A DNA stretch of 64,000 nt from Microbacterium caowuchunii (GCF_008727755.1 NZ_CP044231.1:434001-498000), one strand, 5' to 3'; shown: positions 13,675 through 24,400, counted from the first letter of the stretch. The notes: generated by a model not told the origin, from the letters alone. Numbers and translations are program-made.

Positions 13675-14157
13675 ATGTCCGCGGGCACGGGGGAGCCGGG
13701 GCCGGTGCCCCAGACCGTCTCGCTCGCGCTCACCTCTATCGGCTTCTTCGCCCTCGCGATCGCCGGTCTCGGCATCGGCAGCCTGATCACGGATGCGGAC
13801 GTCATCCCGATCCCCGGTCTCGGCCCCCTGCCCGGCGCCCTCGGGCTCGTGGCCGCGGGTGCCGCGTTCGCCGGGGTGACCTGGCGCCTCGTGCGTGAGG
13901 CGCGCCCCCGCTACGCCGGCGTATTCGCGACCATCCTGGCCACGTACCTGGCGTACGGCCTCGTGACCGGCTTCGTCGCCCTCTTCGCCGCGGAGGGCAT
14001 CGCGACGGCCCTCGCCGTGTCGGGCTCGCTGCTCGTCGGGTGGCCCGGACTGGTGGTCGCCGTCGCGGCCGGAGTCGCCGGGTGGTCCGCGATCGCGCTG
14101 GTGCGCACCCGGGCAGGGCGACCGCGTTGGCCCTGGGAGGACGACGCGGACGAATGA
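13675..14157 (+). CDS. Small four-helix membrane protein of unknown function
   Basis: This 160-residue protein has four hydrophobic helices: VSLALTSIGFFALAIAGLGIG, LPGALGLVAAGAAFAGVTW, FATILATYLAYGLVTGFVALF and LLVGWPGLVVAVAAGVAGW. Short polar loops connect them, and the tail is basic then acidic (RPRWPWEDDADE). It looks like a Microbacteriaceae-type conserved membrane protein with no known role. The start lies 4 nt after the preceding stop, which suggests translational coupling with the 329-residue protein. Codon use is like that of its neighbours, with no sign of transfer. Confidence 0.75.
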   Translation: MSAGTGEPGPVPQTVSLALTSIGFFALAIAGLGIGSLITDADVIPIPGLGPLPGALGLVAAGAAFAGVTWRLVREARPRYAGVFATILATYLAYGLVTGFVALFAAEGIATALAVSGSLLVGWPGLVVAVAAGVAGWSAIALVRTRAGRPRWPWEDDADE

Positions 14158-14205
14158 GACGCCCGACCAGCGGGTCCGCGGCCTCAAAACAGCGGGAAAC
14201 CGCTG

Positions 14206-14889
14206 ATGACGGCTACCGTGGACACCGTGGAGCGCTCTCTCGAGACGCAGGTCAGCCAGGCGGTGGACGCCTGGCTGCGCTGGCTGCCCCGCTGGGAGCC
14301 GGCCACCCACCGGGGGCGGATCGCCGTCTGCCGCCGGTGCCTCGGCTCGCCGGTGCTCTCGGCTGCGGGCCTCGGAGCCGATGTCCCGCACGGTGTGCAG
14401 CACGGGCTTTCCACCCGGATCAAGACGGTCGTCGACCATGCCGTGGCCGACTACACGGCGCGGAACCTCCCGCTGCTGCAGGCGGAGCTCGATCAGCAGG
14501 CGGCGCGCAATCGCGCCCGGTCCTACCGGCCCGCCGAGGGCCTGGAGCCGGAGTTCGACGGACTGCCGTTGGACCCGGAGCCCCGGCCGGGAGCCCCCTT
14601 CCTGTTCACCATCTCCGGACTCGCCGCGGATCTGGACTCGAGCGTCCCTGCCCTCCCCCCGCTCAGCGACGAGGCGAAGGCCGCGTTGCGGCAGGAGGTC
14701 GGACTCGCGGACGACTACGCCAATATGGTCGGACGGGAGGTCTGCGCCATCCTCCTGCACCACCGCATCCGCATCCAGGCAGCGGTCACGCAGTATGTGG
14801 AGCCGCAGATCGCCGCCATGCTGGAAGAGTTGACCCGATCGCTCGACGCTCCGTTCGATCCTCGCGACTTCGACGGCCCGACCCTCTGA
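14206..14889 (+). CDS. Conserved cytoplasmic protein of unknown function
   Basis: This 227-residue soluble protein has no signal peptide or membrane segment. Two cysteines in CRRC near residue 43 are the only metal-ligand-like feature, and there is no second pair to make a zinc ribbon. The middle is helical and rich in Ala, Arg and Glu, and the carboxyl half contains LADDYANMVGREVCAILLHH followed by RIRIQAAV. I do not recognise a family. It is 48 nt after the preceding gene and 7 nt before the FHA-protein gene, so it belongs to the same probable operon. A role in envelope or cell-division regulation would be a guess only. Confidence 0.65.
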   Translation: MTATVDTVERSLETQVSQAVDAWLRWLPRWEPATHRGRIAVCRRCLGSPVLSAAGLGADVPHGVQHGLSTRIKTVVDHAVADYTARNLPLLQAELDQQAARNRARSYRPAEGLEPEFDGLPLDPEPRPGAPFLFTISGLAADLDSSVPALPPLSDEAKAALRQEVGLADDYANMVGREVCAILLHHRIRIQAAVTQYVEPQIAAMLEELTRSLDAPFDPRDFDGPTL

Positions 14890-14896
14890 GGCACCT

Positions 14897-16438
14897 ATGA
14901 CCGACACCTTCACCGGCTGGAATCTTCTGGTCGTCCTGCTCCCCACCACGCTCGTCGGGCTGGCGGTCTACGTGTGGACGGCGCTGGCCCTCGGGGCGGT
15001 CTTCGGCAAGCTCGGCATCGCCGGGTGGAAGGCCTGGGTGCCCGTGTACAACGCGGTCGTCGTCCTCGGGCTCGGCGGACTGTCCGGCTGGCTGCTGCTG
15101 CTCATGCTGATCCCCGTGTTCGGCCCGATCTTCGTGTTCGTGGCGCTCGTGACGGCCGCCCACCGCATCGGCGCCGCGTTCGGATGCGGCGCGGGGATGA
15201 CGGTGCTGGCGGCGCTGCTGTTCCCGGTCTGGGCGAGTGTGCTCGGCTTCGGCGCCGCACGCCCGGTCGAGCCCTTGCCCCTGCGCGCGGCCACGCGCGG
15301 CGGCGAGGAGGATCTGTCGGACTTCTCCGCGCGGTTCGAGCGGGGCCACGGGGGAGAGGACCTCCTCAGCGCGCGGCGGTCCGTGCCCTCACCGTCCGCG
15401 TGGATCCCGCCTGCGGCGTCCGTCGCCCCGGTGGACGCCCCGCCGACCGCACCGGTGGCGACGATCGCTCCGTCGTGGCCGGAACCGTACGCCCCGTCCC
15501 CCGCCACGGCCGATCCGTTCGCCGTGTCCGAGGGCGCAGCGGCCTCCGTGGCCCCGCACGCGACCGAGGCGCCGGAGCGAGCCACGTTCGCGGAGGAGCG
15601 GATGCCGGAGCCCGCGGCGGCACCGCCGGTCATGTCATGGTGGCAGCCGGCGATCGTCGAGGAGGCCGAGGAGCCCGACCAGGCGCAGGTCCTCGCCGAC
15701 ATCCCGGACTGGGCCCGGCCCGTCTCCTCCGCGCCGGTGGATCCGCCCGCGGAGACCGCTCCTCCCGCGGTGCTCGAGACCGTTCCGCCCATGGTCGTTC
15801 CGCCCGCCGTCGTTCCGCCTCTGCTGTCGCCGGACGTGTCCGCCCCGGCCGCGGCGGAGGAGCCGGATGCGGCCCCGGTCGAGACGCCGGACGCGCACGA
15901 CGCGCCCTCGATGTTCGCCCCGCCCCCCGTCCTGCGCGGATCGTTCCTCGCCGAGCCGGATGCCTTCCCGGAGGCTTCCGGCGAGGTCTCCGCCGTCGTC
16001 GGCTCGCCCATCGCGGGACCGCCCCGCTCCGCGGCCGCATCCGTCTCGGCGTCCCGTCCCGGCGTCGGCGACTTCGACGAGGACACCGTCATCGCGTCCC
16101 GGCGTCGCCCCAAGTGGGCTCTCGCCCTGCCCGACGGCACCACGTTCGACCTGAGCGGGGACACGGCGGTGCTCGGTCGTCGCCCGATGCCGGTGCACGC
16201 CGCCCCCGGCGCGCAGCTCGTGCTGGTGGTGGACGACACCCGAACGGTCTCGAAGACCCACGCCCTGCTGCGCCGCGAAGCCGAATCCTGGATGGTCTCC
16301 GACCTCGGATCGACCAACGGTGTCGTGGTCGTCGAAGATGGTGCCGAGGTGGAGGTCGCCCCCGGGGCGGCTCACGAGGTGCAGGAGACCTTCCTGCTCG
16401 GCGACGCCGTCCTGCGTCTCGTCCGAACGGACCTCTGA
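14897..16438 (+). CDS. Membrane protein with carboxyl-terminal FHA domain
   Basis: This 513-residue protein has three parts. The first 120 residues carry three membrane helices and the phrase FGKLGIAGWKAWVPVYN, like the DUF5684-type membrane domain. A long Pro/Ala/Val-rich disordered linker spans about residues 125-395. A forkhead-associated domain fills about residues 400-510, with AVLGRRP, the phosphothreonine-contact stretch TVSKTHALL and DLGSTNG. FHA domains bind phosphothreonine peptides, so the protein probably reads Ser/Thr kinase signalling at the membrane. The kinase is not in the window. It ends just before the str-operon promoter, so it does not share the ribosomal transcript. Confidence 0.85.
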   Translation: MTDTFTGWNLLVVLLPTTLVGLAVYVWTALALGAVFGKLGIAGWKAWVPVYNAVVVLGLGGLSGWLLLLMLIPVFGPIFVFVALVTAAHRIGAAFGCGAGMTVLAALLFPVWASVLGFGAARPVEPLPLRAATRGGEEDLSDFSARFERGHGGEDLLSARRSVPSPSAWIPPAASVAPVDAPPTAPVATIAPSWPEPYAPSPATADPFAVSEGAAASVAPHATEAPERATFAEERMPEPAAAPPVMSWWQPAIVEEAEEPDQAQVLADIPDWARPVSSAPVDPPAETAPPAVLETVPPMVVPPAVVPPLLSPDVSAPAAAEEPDAAPVETPDAHDAPSMFAPPPVLRGSFLAEPDAFPEASGEVSAVVGSPIAGPPRSAAASVSASRPGVGDFDEDTVIASRRRPKWALALPDGTTFDLSGDTAVLGRRPMPVHAAPGAQLVLVVDDTRTVSKTHALLRREAESWMVSDLGSTNGVVVVEDGAEVEVAPGAAHEVQETFLLGDAVLRLVRTDL

Positions 16439-16445
16439 TCCGCGT

Positions 16446-16475
16446 TTGACCGGTTCCCTCCCGGGCGCGTATCAT
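16446..16475 (+). promoter_or_regulatory. Predicted SigA promoter of the str operon
   Basis: TTGACC (16446-16451) and TATCAT (16470-16475) are 18 bp apart and match SigA boxes well. Transcription would start near 16482, giving a leader of about 245 nt before rpsL. The remainder of 16476-16725 shows no gene, although its length could allow leader regulation. Confidence 0.75.
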
Positions 16476-16725
16476 GGATCGGGTGTGCGCTCTCGCGCGC
16501 CTTGCGACGTGCCTCGGTACGGCGACGGGTGTCAGAGCCGCCATCTCAGGGACTGTCCTGCGAACAGGGCACCCCCACGGCATACCCACCACCCCAAAGA
16601 GGCACCAGTCCGGCTGTCCTCTCGGTGGGTCCGCGTGAGCTCGACCCGACACGGATCGTAAAGGATCCGTCAGGGACGGGGGAGACCACGACGCTGTCAC
16701 CGTGCAGCACTATCAAGGAGAGAAC

Positions 16726-17094
16726 GTGCCAACCATTCAGCAGTTGGTTCGCAAGGGCCGCTCGCCGAAGGTCACCAAGACCAAGGCGCCCGCCCTTAAG
16801 TCGAACCCTCAGCAGGCGGGTGTCTGCACCCGCGTGTACACGACCACGCCCAAGAAGCCGAACTCGGCGATGCGCAAGGTCGCCCGTGTGAAGCTCCGTA
16901 ACGGTACCGAGGTCACGGCCTACATCCCGGGTGAGGGTCACAACCTGCAGGAGCACTCGCTGGTGCTCGTGCGCGGCGGTCGTGTGAAGGACCTTCCGGG
17001 TGTCCGTTACAAGATCGTCCGCGGCGCCCTGGACACCCAGGCCGTCAAGAACCGCAAGCAGGCCCGTAGCCGCTACGGCGCGAAGAAGGGTTAA
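16726..17094 (+). CDS. rpsL: 30S ribosomal protein S12
   Basis: This 122-residue S12 protein acts at the decoding site of the 30S subunit. It begins [11 protein letters not shown] and has the conserved [16 protein letters not shown] loop, with Lys at the positions where streptomycin-resistance changes arise, so it looks streptomycin-sensitive. [11 protein letters not shown] and the [13 protein letters not shown] tail are also present. The GTG at 16726 is chosen because AAGGAG lies 6 nt upstream and it gives the family length. It is the first gene of the str operon, 5 nt before rpsG. Confidence 0.98.
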   Translation: MPTIQQLVRKGRSPKVTKTKAPALKSNPQQAGVCTRVYTTTPKKPNSAMRKVARVKLRNGTEVTAYIPGEGHNLQEHSLVLVRGGRVKDLPGVRYKIVRGALDTQAVKNRKQARSRYGAKKG

Positions 17095-17099
17095 GGAAG

Positions 17100-17570
17100 A
17101 TGCCTCGTAAGGGTCCCGCCCCGAAGCGCCCCGTTGTCAACGACCCCGTGTACGGTGCTCCCATCGTCACCCAGCTGGTCAACAAGATCCTCGTCGACGG
17201 CAAGAAGTCGCTCGCCGAGTCGATCGTCTACGACGCCCTCCGCGGCGTCGAGGCGAAGAACAGCCAGGACGCCGTCGCGACGCTGAAGAAGGCGCTCGAC
17301 AACGTCCGTCCCACCCTCGAGGTCAAGAGCCGCCGCGTCGGTGGCTCGACCTACCAGGTTCCGGTCGAGGTCAAGCCGCACCGCGCGAACACGCTCGCGC
17401 TGCGCTGGCTCGTGAGCTACGCGAAGGGTCGTCGTGAGAAGACGATGACCGAGCGCCTGCAGAACGAGATCCTCGACGCCTCGAACGGTCTGGGGGCCGC
17501 GGTCAAGCGCCGCGAGGACACCCACAAGATGGCCGAGTCGAACCGCGCCTTCGCGCACTACCGCTGGTAG
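17100..17570 (+). CDS. rpsG: 30S ribosomal protein S7
   Basis: This 156-residue protein nucleates assembly of the 30S head and, in many bacteria, feeds back on the str operon. It starts [16 protein letters not shown] and ends [14 protein letters not shown], with the expected [12 protein letters not shown] and [10 protein letters not shown] motifs. The length is exactly that of the family. The ATG follows the rpsL stop after 5 nt with AAGGA overlapping the junction, so translation is likely coupled to rpsL. A hairpin separates it from fusA. Confidence 0.98.
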   Translation: MPRKGPAPKRPVVNDPVYGAPIVTQLVNKILVDGKKSLAESIVYDALRGVEAKNSQDAVATLKKALDNVRPTLEVKSRRVGGSTYQVPVEVKPHRANTLALRWLVSYAKGRREKTMTERLQNEILDASNGLGAAVKRREDTHKMAESNRAFAHYRW

Positions 17571-17577
17571 CAGCGGC

Positions 17578-17614
17578 GCGTCGGCCCCGTGTGCATCCGC
17601 ACCGGGGCCGACGC
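17578..17614 (+). terminator. Hairpin between rpsG and fusA
   Basis: GCGTCGGCCCCG (17578-17589) pairs with CGGGGCCGACGC (17603-17614) across a 13-nt loop, and ACCCACGTTTT follows. It may be a partial terminator or processing site that lowers fusA relative to rpsL-rpsG, or an S7-linked control element. Which of these applies cannot be told from sequence. Confidence 0.55.
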
Positions 17615-17651
17615 ACCCACGTTTTCCCGAACCACACGTAAGGAACAGCCC

Positions 17652-19766
17652 GTGGCACAAGAAGTGCTCACCGACCTCAACAAGGTCCGCAACATCGGCA
17701 TCATGGCGCACATCGATGCCGGCAAGACGACGACGACCGAGCGCATCCTGTTCTACACGGGCGTCAACCACAAGATCGGCGAGACGCACGACGGTGCGGC
17801 CACGACCGACTGGATGGAGCAGGAGCAGGAGCGCGGCATCACCATCACGTCCGCCGCCGTGACCTGCTTCTGGGACAAGCACCAGATCAACATCATCGAC
17901 ACCCCCGGTCACGTCGACTTCACCGTCGAGGTGGAGCGCTCGCTCCGCGTCCTCGACGGCGCCGTCGCCGTCTTCGACGGCAAGGAGGGCGTCGAGCCCC
18001 AGTCCGAGACCGTGTGGCGTCAGGCCGACAAGTACGACGTCCCCCGCATCTGCTTCGTCAACAAGATGGACAAGCTCGGCGCGGACTTCTACTTCACGGT
18101 CGACACGATCGTGAACCGCCTGAAGGCCAAGCCCCTCGTGCTGCAGATCCCGATCGGCTCCGAGAGCGAGTTCGTCGGTGTCGTCGACCTCGTCGAGATG
18201 CGTGCCCTCGTGTGGCCCGGCGATGCCAAGGGTGACGTCACCATGGGCGCCAAGTACGAGGTCCAGGAGATCCCCGCGGATCTGGCCGACAAGGCCGCCG
18301 AGTACCGCGAGAAGCTCATGGAGACCGTCGCGGAGACCGACGAGGCGCTGCTGGAGAAGTACTTCGGTGGCGAGGAGCTCACCGTCGCCGAGATCAAGGG
18401 CGCGATCCGCAAGCTCACCGTCGCCGGCGAGCTGTACCCCGTGCTCTGTGGCTCGGCTTTCAAGAACCGCGGCGTGCAGCCGATGCTGGACGCGGTCGTG
18501 GACTACCTCCCGAACCCGCTCGACGTGGGCTCGATCGAGGCGCACGACCCGAAGGACGAAGAGATCGTCATCGAGCGTCACCCGGACGCCAAGGACCCGT
18601 TCGCGGCCCTCGCGTTCAAGGTCGCCGTGCACCCGTTCTTCGGTCGTCTGACCTACGTGCGCGTGTACTCCGGTCACCTCGACTCCGGCTCCCAGGTCAT
18701 CAACTCGACCAAGGGCAAGAAGGAGCGCATCGGGAAGATCTTCCAGATGCACGCCAACAAGGAGAACCCGGTCGACTCGCTGACCGCCGGCAACATCTAC
18801 GCGGTCATCGGCCTGAAGGACACCACCACCGGTGACACCCTCGCCGACATCAGCGCGCCGGTCGTCCTCGAGTCGATGACGTTCCCCGAGCCCGTCATCG
18901 AGGTCGCGATCGAGCCGAAGACGAAGGCCGACCAGGAGAAGCTGGGTCTCGCGATCCAGAAGCTCGCTGAAGAGGACCCGACCTTCCGCACCGAGCTCAA
19001 CCCGGAGACGGGCCAGACCGTCATCAAGGGCATGGGCGAGCTGCACCTGGACATCCTCGTGGACCGCATGAAGCGCGAGTTCCGCGTCGAGGCCAACGTC
19101 GGAAAGCCGCAGGTCGCGTACCGCGAGACGATCAAGAAGGCCGTCGAGCGTCACGATTACACGCACAAGAAGCAGACCGGTGGTTCCGGCCAGTTCGCGA
19201 AGATCCAGTTCGCGATCGAGCCGCTCGAGCTCAGCGCCGAGAAGACGTACGAGTTCGAGAACAAGGTCACCGGTGGACGCATCCCGCGTGAGTACATCGA
19301 GCCGACCAACCAGGGCTTCCAGGACGCCATGAACGTCGGCGTGCTCGCCGGCTACCCCATGGTGGGCGTCAAGGCGACGCTGCTCGATGGTGCATCCCAC
19401 GACGTCGACTCCTCGGAGATGGCGTTCAAGATCGCCGGTTCCATGGGCTTCAAGGAAGCGCTGCGCAAGGCCAACCCGGTCATCCTCGAGCCGCTCATGG
19501 CGGTCGAGGTCCGTACGCCCGAGGAGTACATGGGCGACGTGATCGGTGACCTGAACTCGCGTCGTGGCCAGATCCAGTCGATGGAGGATGCGGCCGGCGT
19601 CAAGGTCGTCCGCGCCAACGTCCCGCTGTCGGAGATGTTCGGTTACATCGGTGACCTGCGGTCGAAGACCTCCGGTCGTGCCGTCTACTCCATGGAGTTC
19701 GACAGCTACGCCGAGGTGCCCCGCGCGGTCGCCGACGAGATCATCCAGAAGAACAAGGGCGAGTAA
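17652..19766 (+). CDS. fusA: Elongation factor G
   Basis: This 704-residue translocase GTPase moves tRNA-mRNA through the ribosome and helps recycle it. The GTPase motifs are [15 protein letters not shown] (about residues 20-34), [10 protein letters not shown] (about 62), DTPGHVDF (about 85) and [10 protein letters not shown] (about 139). Domain IV carries [11 protein letters not shown] and the carboxyl end matches canonical EF-G. I chose the GTG at 17652, preceded by AAGGAAC, over an upstream in-frame start at 17589 that would add an unrelated segment. It lies 81 nt after rpsG, beyond the hairpin at 17578. Confidence 0.98.
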   Translation: MAQEVLTDLNKVRNIGIMAHIDAGKTTTTERILFYTGVNHKIGETHDGAATTDWMEQEQERGITITSAAVTCFWDKHQINIIDTPGHVDFTVEVERSLRVLDGAVAVFDGKEGVEPQSETVWRQADKYDVPRICFVNKMDKLGADFYFTVDTIVNRLKAKPLVLQIPIGSESEFVGVVDLVEMRALVWPGDAKGDVTMGAKYEVQEIPADLADKAAEYREKLMETVAETDEALLEKYFGGEELTVAEIKGAIRKLTVAGELYPVLCGSAFKNRGVQPMLDAVVDYLPNPLDVGSIEAHDPKDEEIVIERHPDAKDPFAALAFKVAVHPFFGRLTYVRVYSGHLDSGSQVINSTKGKKERIGKIFQMHANKENPVDSLTAGNIYAVIGLKDTTTGDTLADISAPVVLESMTFPEPVIEVAIEPKTKADQEKLGLAIQKLAEEDPTFRTELNPETGQTVIKGMGELHLDILVDRMKREFRVEANVGKPQVAYRETIKKAVERHDYTHKKQTGGSGQFAKIQFAIEPLELSAEKTYEFENKVTGGRIPREYIEPTNQGFQDAMNVGVLAGYPMVGVKATLLDGASHDVDSSEMAFKIAGSMGFKEALRKANPVILEPLMAVEVRTPEEYMGDVIGDLNSRRGQIQSMEDAAGVKVVRANVPLSEMFGYIGDLRSKTSGRAVYSMEFDSYAEVPRAVADEIIQKNKGE

Positions 19767-19775
19767 CCCGATTTC

Positions 19776-19802
19776 CGGCCCCTCGCCCGTCGGGGGGCCG
19801 GA
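19776..19802 (+). terminator. Short hairpin after fusA
   Basis: CCGGCCCC (19776-19783) and GGGGCCGG (19795-19802) form an 8-bp stem just after the fusA stop. It could attenuate read-through into tuf. The remaining 118 nt before tuf should contain its own promoter, but I see no box pair good enough to call. Confidence 0.45.
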
Positions 19803-19920
19803 CCACAACTTCACACAGAATCACCACACTTCTCTCCACTAAGCTGAGAATCAATCCCCGTAGAGAACCGGACGCAATCCAGCGCCCGAGCGATCTACAC
19901 GAATGTCCTAGGAGGACCCC

Positions 19921-21114
19921 GTGGCTAAGGCCAAATTCGAGCGGACCAAGCCGCACGTGAACATCGGAACGATCGGTCACGTCGACCACGGCAAGACCAC
20001 GCTCACCGCCGCAATCTCGAAGGTGCTCGCCGACAAGTACCCGTCGGCCACCAACGTGCAGCGTGACTTCGCGTCGATCGACTCGGCTCCCGAAGAGCGT
20101 CAGCGCGGTATCACGATCAACATCTCGCACGTCGAGTACGAGACCCCGAAGCGTCACTACGCTCACGTCGACGCCCCGGGTCACGCTGACTACATCAAGA
20201 ACATGATCACCGGTGCCGCTCAGATGGACGGCGCGATCCTCGTGGTCGCAGCCACCGACGGCCCGATGGCTCAGACGCGTGAGCACGTTCTGCTCGCCAA
20301 GCAGGTCGGCGTGCCGTACCTGATGGTCGCGCTGAACAAGTCCGACATGGTCGACGACGAGGAGATCCTGGAGCTCGTCGAGCTCGAGGTCCGCGAGCTG
20401 CTGTCCAGCCAGGGCTTCCCCGGCGACGACGCTCCGGTCGTCCGCGTCTCGGGTCTGAAGGCTCTCGAGGGTGACGAGAAGTGGGTCCAGTCGATCCTCG
20501 ACCTCATGGACGCCGCTGACGAGTCCATCCCGGACCCGGTGCGCGACAAGGACAAGCCGTTCCTCATGCCGATCGAGGACGTCTTCACGATCACCGGTCG
20601 TGGCACGGTCGTCACCGGCCGCGCCGAGCGTGGCACGCTCGCGATCAACTCCGAGGTCGAGATCGTCGGCATCCGCCCGACGCAGAAGACCACGGTCACC
20701 GGTATCGAGATGTTCCACAAGCAGCTCGACGAGGCATGGGCCGGCGAGAACTGCGGTCTCCTGCTCCGCGGTCTCAAGCGTGACGACGTCGAGCGCGGCC
20801 AGGTCGTCGTGAAGCCGGGTTCGGTTACGCCCCACACCAACTTCGAGGGCACGGCGTACATCCTGTCCAAGGAGGAGGGTGGCCGTCACAACCCGTTCTA
20901 CACGAACTACCGCCCGCAGTTCTACTTCCGCACCACGGACGTCACCGGCGTCATCTCGCTGCCCGAGGGCACCGAGATGGTCATGCCCGGCGACACCACG
21001 GACATGACGGTGGAGCTCATCCAGCCCATCGCCATGGAAGAGGGCCTCGGCTACGCGATCCGTGAGGGTGGCCGCACCGTCGGCGCCGGCACGGTCACGA
21101 AGATCCTCAAGTAA
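19921..21114 (+). CDS. tuf: Elongation factor Tu
   Basis: This 397-residue GTPase delivers aminoacyl-tRNA to the ribosome. GTP-binding motifs are [13 protein letters not shown] (about residues 19-31), [14 protein letters not shown] (about 61), [12 protein letters not shown] (about 83) and NKSDM (about 139). The switch and barrel domains continue to [14 protein letters not shown] at the end. The start is GTG with AGGAGGA upstream. The gene appears intact. A rearranged fragment of a tuf gene lies at 29340-29507, with synonymous differences only. The terminator at 21133 follows directly. Confidence 0.98.
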   Translation: MAKAKFERTKPHVNIGTIGHVDHGKTTLTAAISKVLADKYPSATNVQRDFASIDSAPEERQRGITINISHVEYETPKRHYAHVDAPGHADYIKNMITGAAQMDGAILVVAATDGPMAQTREHVLLAKQVGVPYLMVALNKSDMVDDEEILELVELEVRELLSSQGFPGDDAPVVRVSGLKALEGDEKWVQSILDLMDAADESIPDPVRDKDKPFLMPIEDVFTITGRGTVVTGRAERGTLAINSEVEIVGIRPTQKTTVTGIEMFHKQLDEAWAGENCGLLLRGLKRDDVERGQVVVKPGSVTPHTNFEGTAYILSKEEGGRHNPFYTNYRPQFYFRTTDVTGVISLPEGTEMVMPGDTTDMTVELIQPIAMEEGLGYAIREGGRTVGAGTVTKILK

Positions 21115-21132
21115 CTCTCTCGAGTTCCTTCC

Positions 21133-21164
21133 CGAAACCCCCCGGCGAAATCCGGGGGGTTTCG
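21133..21164 (+). terminator. Hairpin after tuf
   Basis: CGAAACCCCCCGG (21133-21145), loop CGAAAT, and the complement (21152-21164) form a 13-bp stem beginning 18 nt after the tuf stop. The hairpin after the giant gene at 29306 is nearly the same sequence. Confidence 0.85.
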
Positions 21165-21248
21165 TGCGTCCGGGTGCAGCAGCCACAGGGTCGCGGCTCG
21201 ACCGCGGAGCCGCTCCGGGGCGGCGTACGCAGGAGGGACTAAAGACAC

Positions 21249-21277
21249 TTCACGCCTTCCGCGACGGGGGTTAGCGT
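21249..21277 (+). promoter_or_regulatory. Predicted promoter of the giant wall-protein gene
   Basis: TTCACG (21249-21254) and TAGCGT (21272-21277) are 17 bp apart. The -10 and initiation stretch GTTAGCGTTTGCCG (21270-21283) matches 13 of 14 bases of the corresponding stretch upstream of the small LPXTG gene at 54058-54071. The leader is about 150 nt and contains an imperfect hairpin at 21297-21325. The rest of 21165-21430 holds no gene except the leader ORF. Confidence 0.5.
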
Positions 21278-21398
21278 TTGCCGACCGGCGTGTTTGCAGG
21301 TGGTTCGCTGAAGGGAACACACCTGAGGCTGATCGCACGGCGCGGGTGGCCCGATCCGGGCGACCCGGATGCGGACCCAACCTGACGAGGGTGTGGAG

Positions 21399-21434
21399 AT
21401 GAGCAGCGTGCACGCAATCGAGTCGGCCGGATGA
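21399..21434 (+). CDS. Eleven-codon leader ORF overlapping the giant gene start
   Basis: ATG at 21399 opens the peptide [11 protein letters not shown] and stops with TGA at 21432-21434, overlapping the giant gene's ATG at 21431 as ATGA. GAGGG at 21387-21391 is well placed for this ATG. By contrast no convincing ribosome site precedes 21431. The arrangement suggests that translation of the surface protein depends on ribosomes finishing the leader. No function of the peptide itself is implied. Confidence 0.45.
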   Translation: MSSVHAIESAG

Positions 21435-24400
21435 CGCGCCGCGGCAGCACCCCTACCCGGCGGCGCACGGTGGCCCGGCGCGGCGGGGGCGCAGCGATGG
21501 CGGCGTTGCTGATCGCCGCGCTGGTGTTCACGGGGGGCACGACCGCGGGCGCCGCAACGCTGCCGCCGGCGCCGGAGGCAACGAGCGCACCCGGTGCGCC
21601 GTCCGATGACGCTGCACGCGCCGCCGACCAGGCGGACCCCGACGCTGCACCCGGTGACCCGACGGCATCCCCGGCCCCCGTGGTCGAGGCGCCCGAGGGC
21701 GACGATGCCCCGTCGCCCTCGGCGCCCCCGAGCGAACCCACGCCCACTGAGCCATCGCCGGATGAGCCTGAAGCCACCGAGCCCCCGGCCACGGATCCTC
21801 CCGCGGATCCCGATGTGGCCGCTCCGCCCGCGGAGGAGCCCGGCGTCGTGTCGCCGCTGGCGGCCGTGAGCGACTGCGTGGGGGGTAACTCCGTCTGCGG
21901 CACGCTGAACATCGTGAACGTCGTGCAGGGGGGCTCCGCGACCCCGGCCGACTGGGAGTTGCGCGCCAACATCGTCGGCACCGACGACTGGTACGACTTC
22001 ACCAGCGGGCAGTCGCGCCGTGTCGCCAAGCCCGGCTCGTACACGCTGGAGGCCATCGGCACCCCCGGCGTCACCGACGACTACACCACGACGCTCAGCT
22101 GCTTCCTCAACGACACCAGCGGAGGCACCCGCCTGCAGTTCACCCAGGCCGAGGCGCTGGTGCAGTACATCGGCACGGGGAACCAATCGCTCGTCGCCTC
22201 GTGCACCTTCACGCACACCTCCACCGCGCCGGGCACGCTCGTGCTGAGCAAGGGCGGCGAGCGCACCGGCGCTCAGAGCGTCGCGCCGCTGGCAGGGGCG
22301 ACGTTCTCGGTCTACAGCGGCGGGACGGAGACCGAGCCGGACACCGACCCGGCCAACCTCGTGGGGACCTGCGAGACCGGCGCGGACGGACTCTGCGAGG
22401 TGACGGTGGCCCCGGGCGCCCAGTATTGGATCATCGAGACGGCGGCGCCCCCGGGCTATCGCATCATCGACAGCTTCGACGTCGGCGCGACGACGATCAC
22501 GCAGCAGCCCTACCGGCTGCGCACCGCGGTCATTCCCCCCGGCGAGAGGGTGGCCTACCCGCAGCAGGTCACGGGGAACAACAACAATCTGGCGCGCGGC
22601 ACTCAGTGGGCGAACGCCGCGGAGAACCCGCAGGTGGCCCAGACATGCGGATTGCGGGTGGGACTTCTCGTCGATCTCTCCAACTCACTGCAGTCATCGC
22701 AGCAGGACCTGCGCGACGCAGCCGCAGGCTTCGTCGACACGCTCGAGGGCACGCCGTCCTCGATCGGCGTCTGGACCTTCGCGGGCGGTGCGCCGGCCTT
22801 CGGCGCGACGAACACCAACCTGCCACTCACACCGGTGTCCACGCCGGCAGGAGCCGCTACGGTGCGCGACAAGGTCAACAGCCTCACCGTCGTCGACACC
22901 GGCGGGTGGGAGCAGGGAACCAACTGGGATCAGGGCCTCTGGTCGGTCACGCAGGCAAGTCTGGCCGACCAGCTCGACGTGGTGCTCGTGCTCACCGACG
23001 GCAGTCCGACCTTCTACGGTCCTCCGGGAACCGGCGCGCCGTCCGGCCCTGGCAACCGCACCCGCATCGTCGAGATGGAGAACGCCGTGTTCTCCGCCAA
23101 CGCGCTCAAGATCGAGCGTGGCACCAGCGTGGTCGGCGTGGGCATCGGACCGGCATCGGCTGGTGAGGAGCAGAACCTGCAGGCGATCTCAGGACCCACC
23201 GTCGGGCAGGACTACTTCCTGGTCGACGACTACGAGGATCTGCGGGCGTTCCTCGAGGAGCGGGCGCTGGGCGAGTGCGCCGGCACCGTCAACGTCACCA
23301 AGCTCGTCATCCCCTCCGACGGCGACATCGCCGACGCGACGCCGTCCGCCGGGTGGACCTTCGGTGCGACCAGCGGGACCGCCGGCGTGACGGTCGAGCC
23401 GGCCTCCGGCGTGACGAACGACACCGGCGCGGTCAGCTTCGCCGCCAGCGACATCCCCGTCGGCGGCACGGCCGACGTCACGATCACCGAGACCCAGCAG
23501 GAAGGGTTCGAACTGGTGCCGCAAGGCGGCGCCAACGCTGCGTGTGCGGACAATACCGGCGCGCCCGTCGCCGTCACCGACAGCGGGGACTTGGGTTTCA
23601 CCACCACGGCTCAGCAGGGCGGAATCGTCACCTGCACGGTCTACAACCGAGCGCCCGCCCCCACCGTCTCACTGCGCGTCGACAAGCAGTGGGTCGTCGA
23701 CGGGGTCTCCTACGACGACGGCGAACAGCCTGTGGGCACCGCCGACCTTACGCTCGACGGTGAGCCGCGCACGTTCGGCACCACCTACACGCAGTTCACA
23801 CCGGGCGACACGGTCGCGATCGGCGAAGACGTCACGGACCTGCCGTCGGGGTGTACTTACACCTCCAGCGGAGCCGGCGACTATGTGATCACGCAGGACG
23901 ACCCGAACGTCGTGACGGTCACCAATACCGTCACATGCGTCACCACGTTGACGCTGGTGAAATCGATCGCCAACGGCGACGCGACGGCGGATGAATTCAC
24001 CCTCACTTCATCGCCGATCGGGGGGACAGGTCTGCCTGGACCCACCGGCGTGAGCGGGACGACCGCGTCGGTGACCCCGGGCGTGCGGTACCTGCTCGCC
24101 GAGACCGGGCCGGCCACGTACGTGCAGACCGTCGAGGAGGGGGCCACGCTGATCGAGGGGGCCACCGGCAGCTGGGACTGCGTCGTGGAGGGCGGCGGTG
24201 ACTACGACGGCGCGGACGGCGGTGTCACCGTGTCGCTCGGGCAGGAGGTCACCTGCACGGCGACGAACCAGACCGCCACGATCGTGCTGCTCAAGCAGGT
24301 GATCAACGACGAGGGGGGAACTCTCACCGCCGACGCCTGGGACCTCACCGCCGACCCCGGTGAGGGCGTGTCCGGCCTGACGCCGACGACCGTCACCGGC

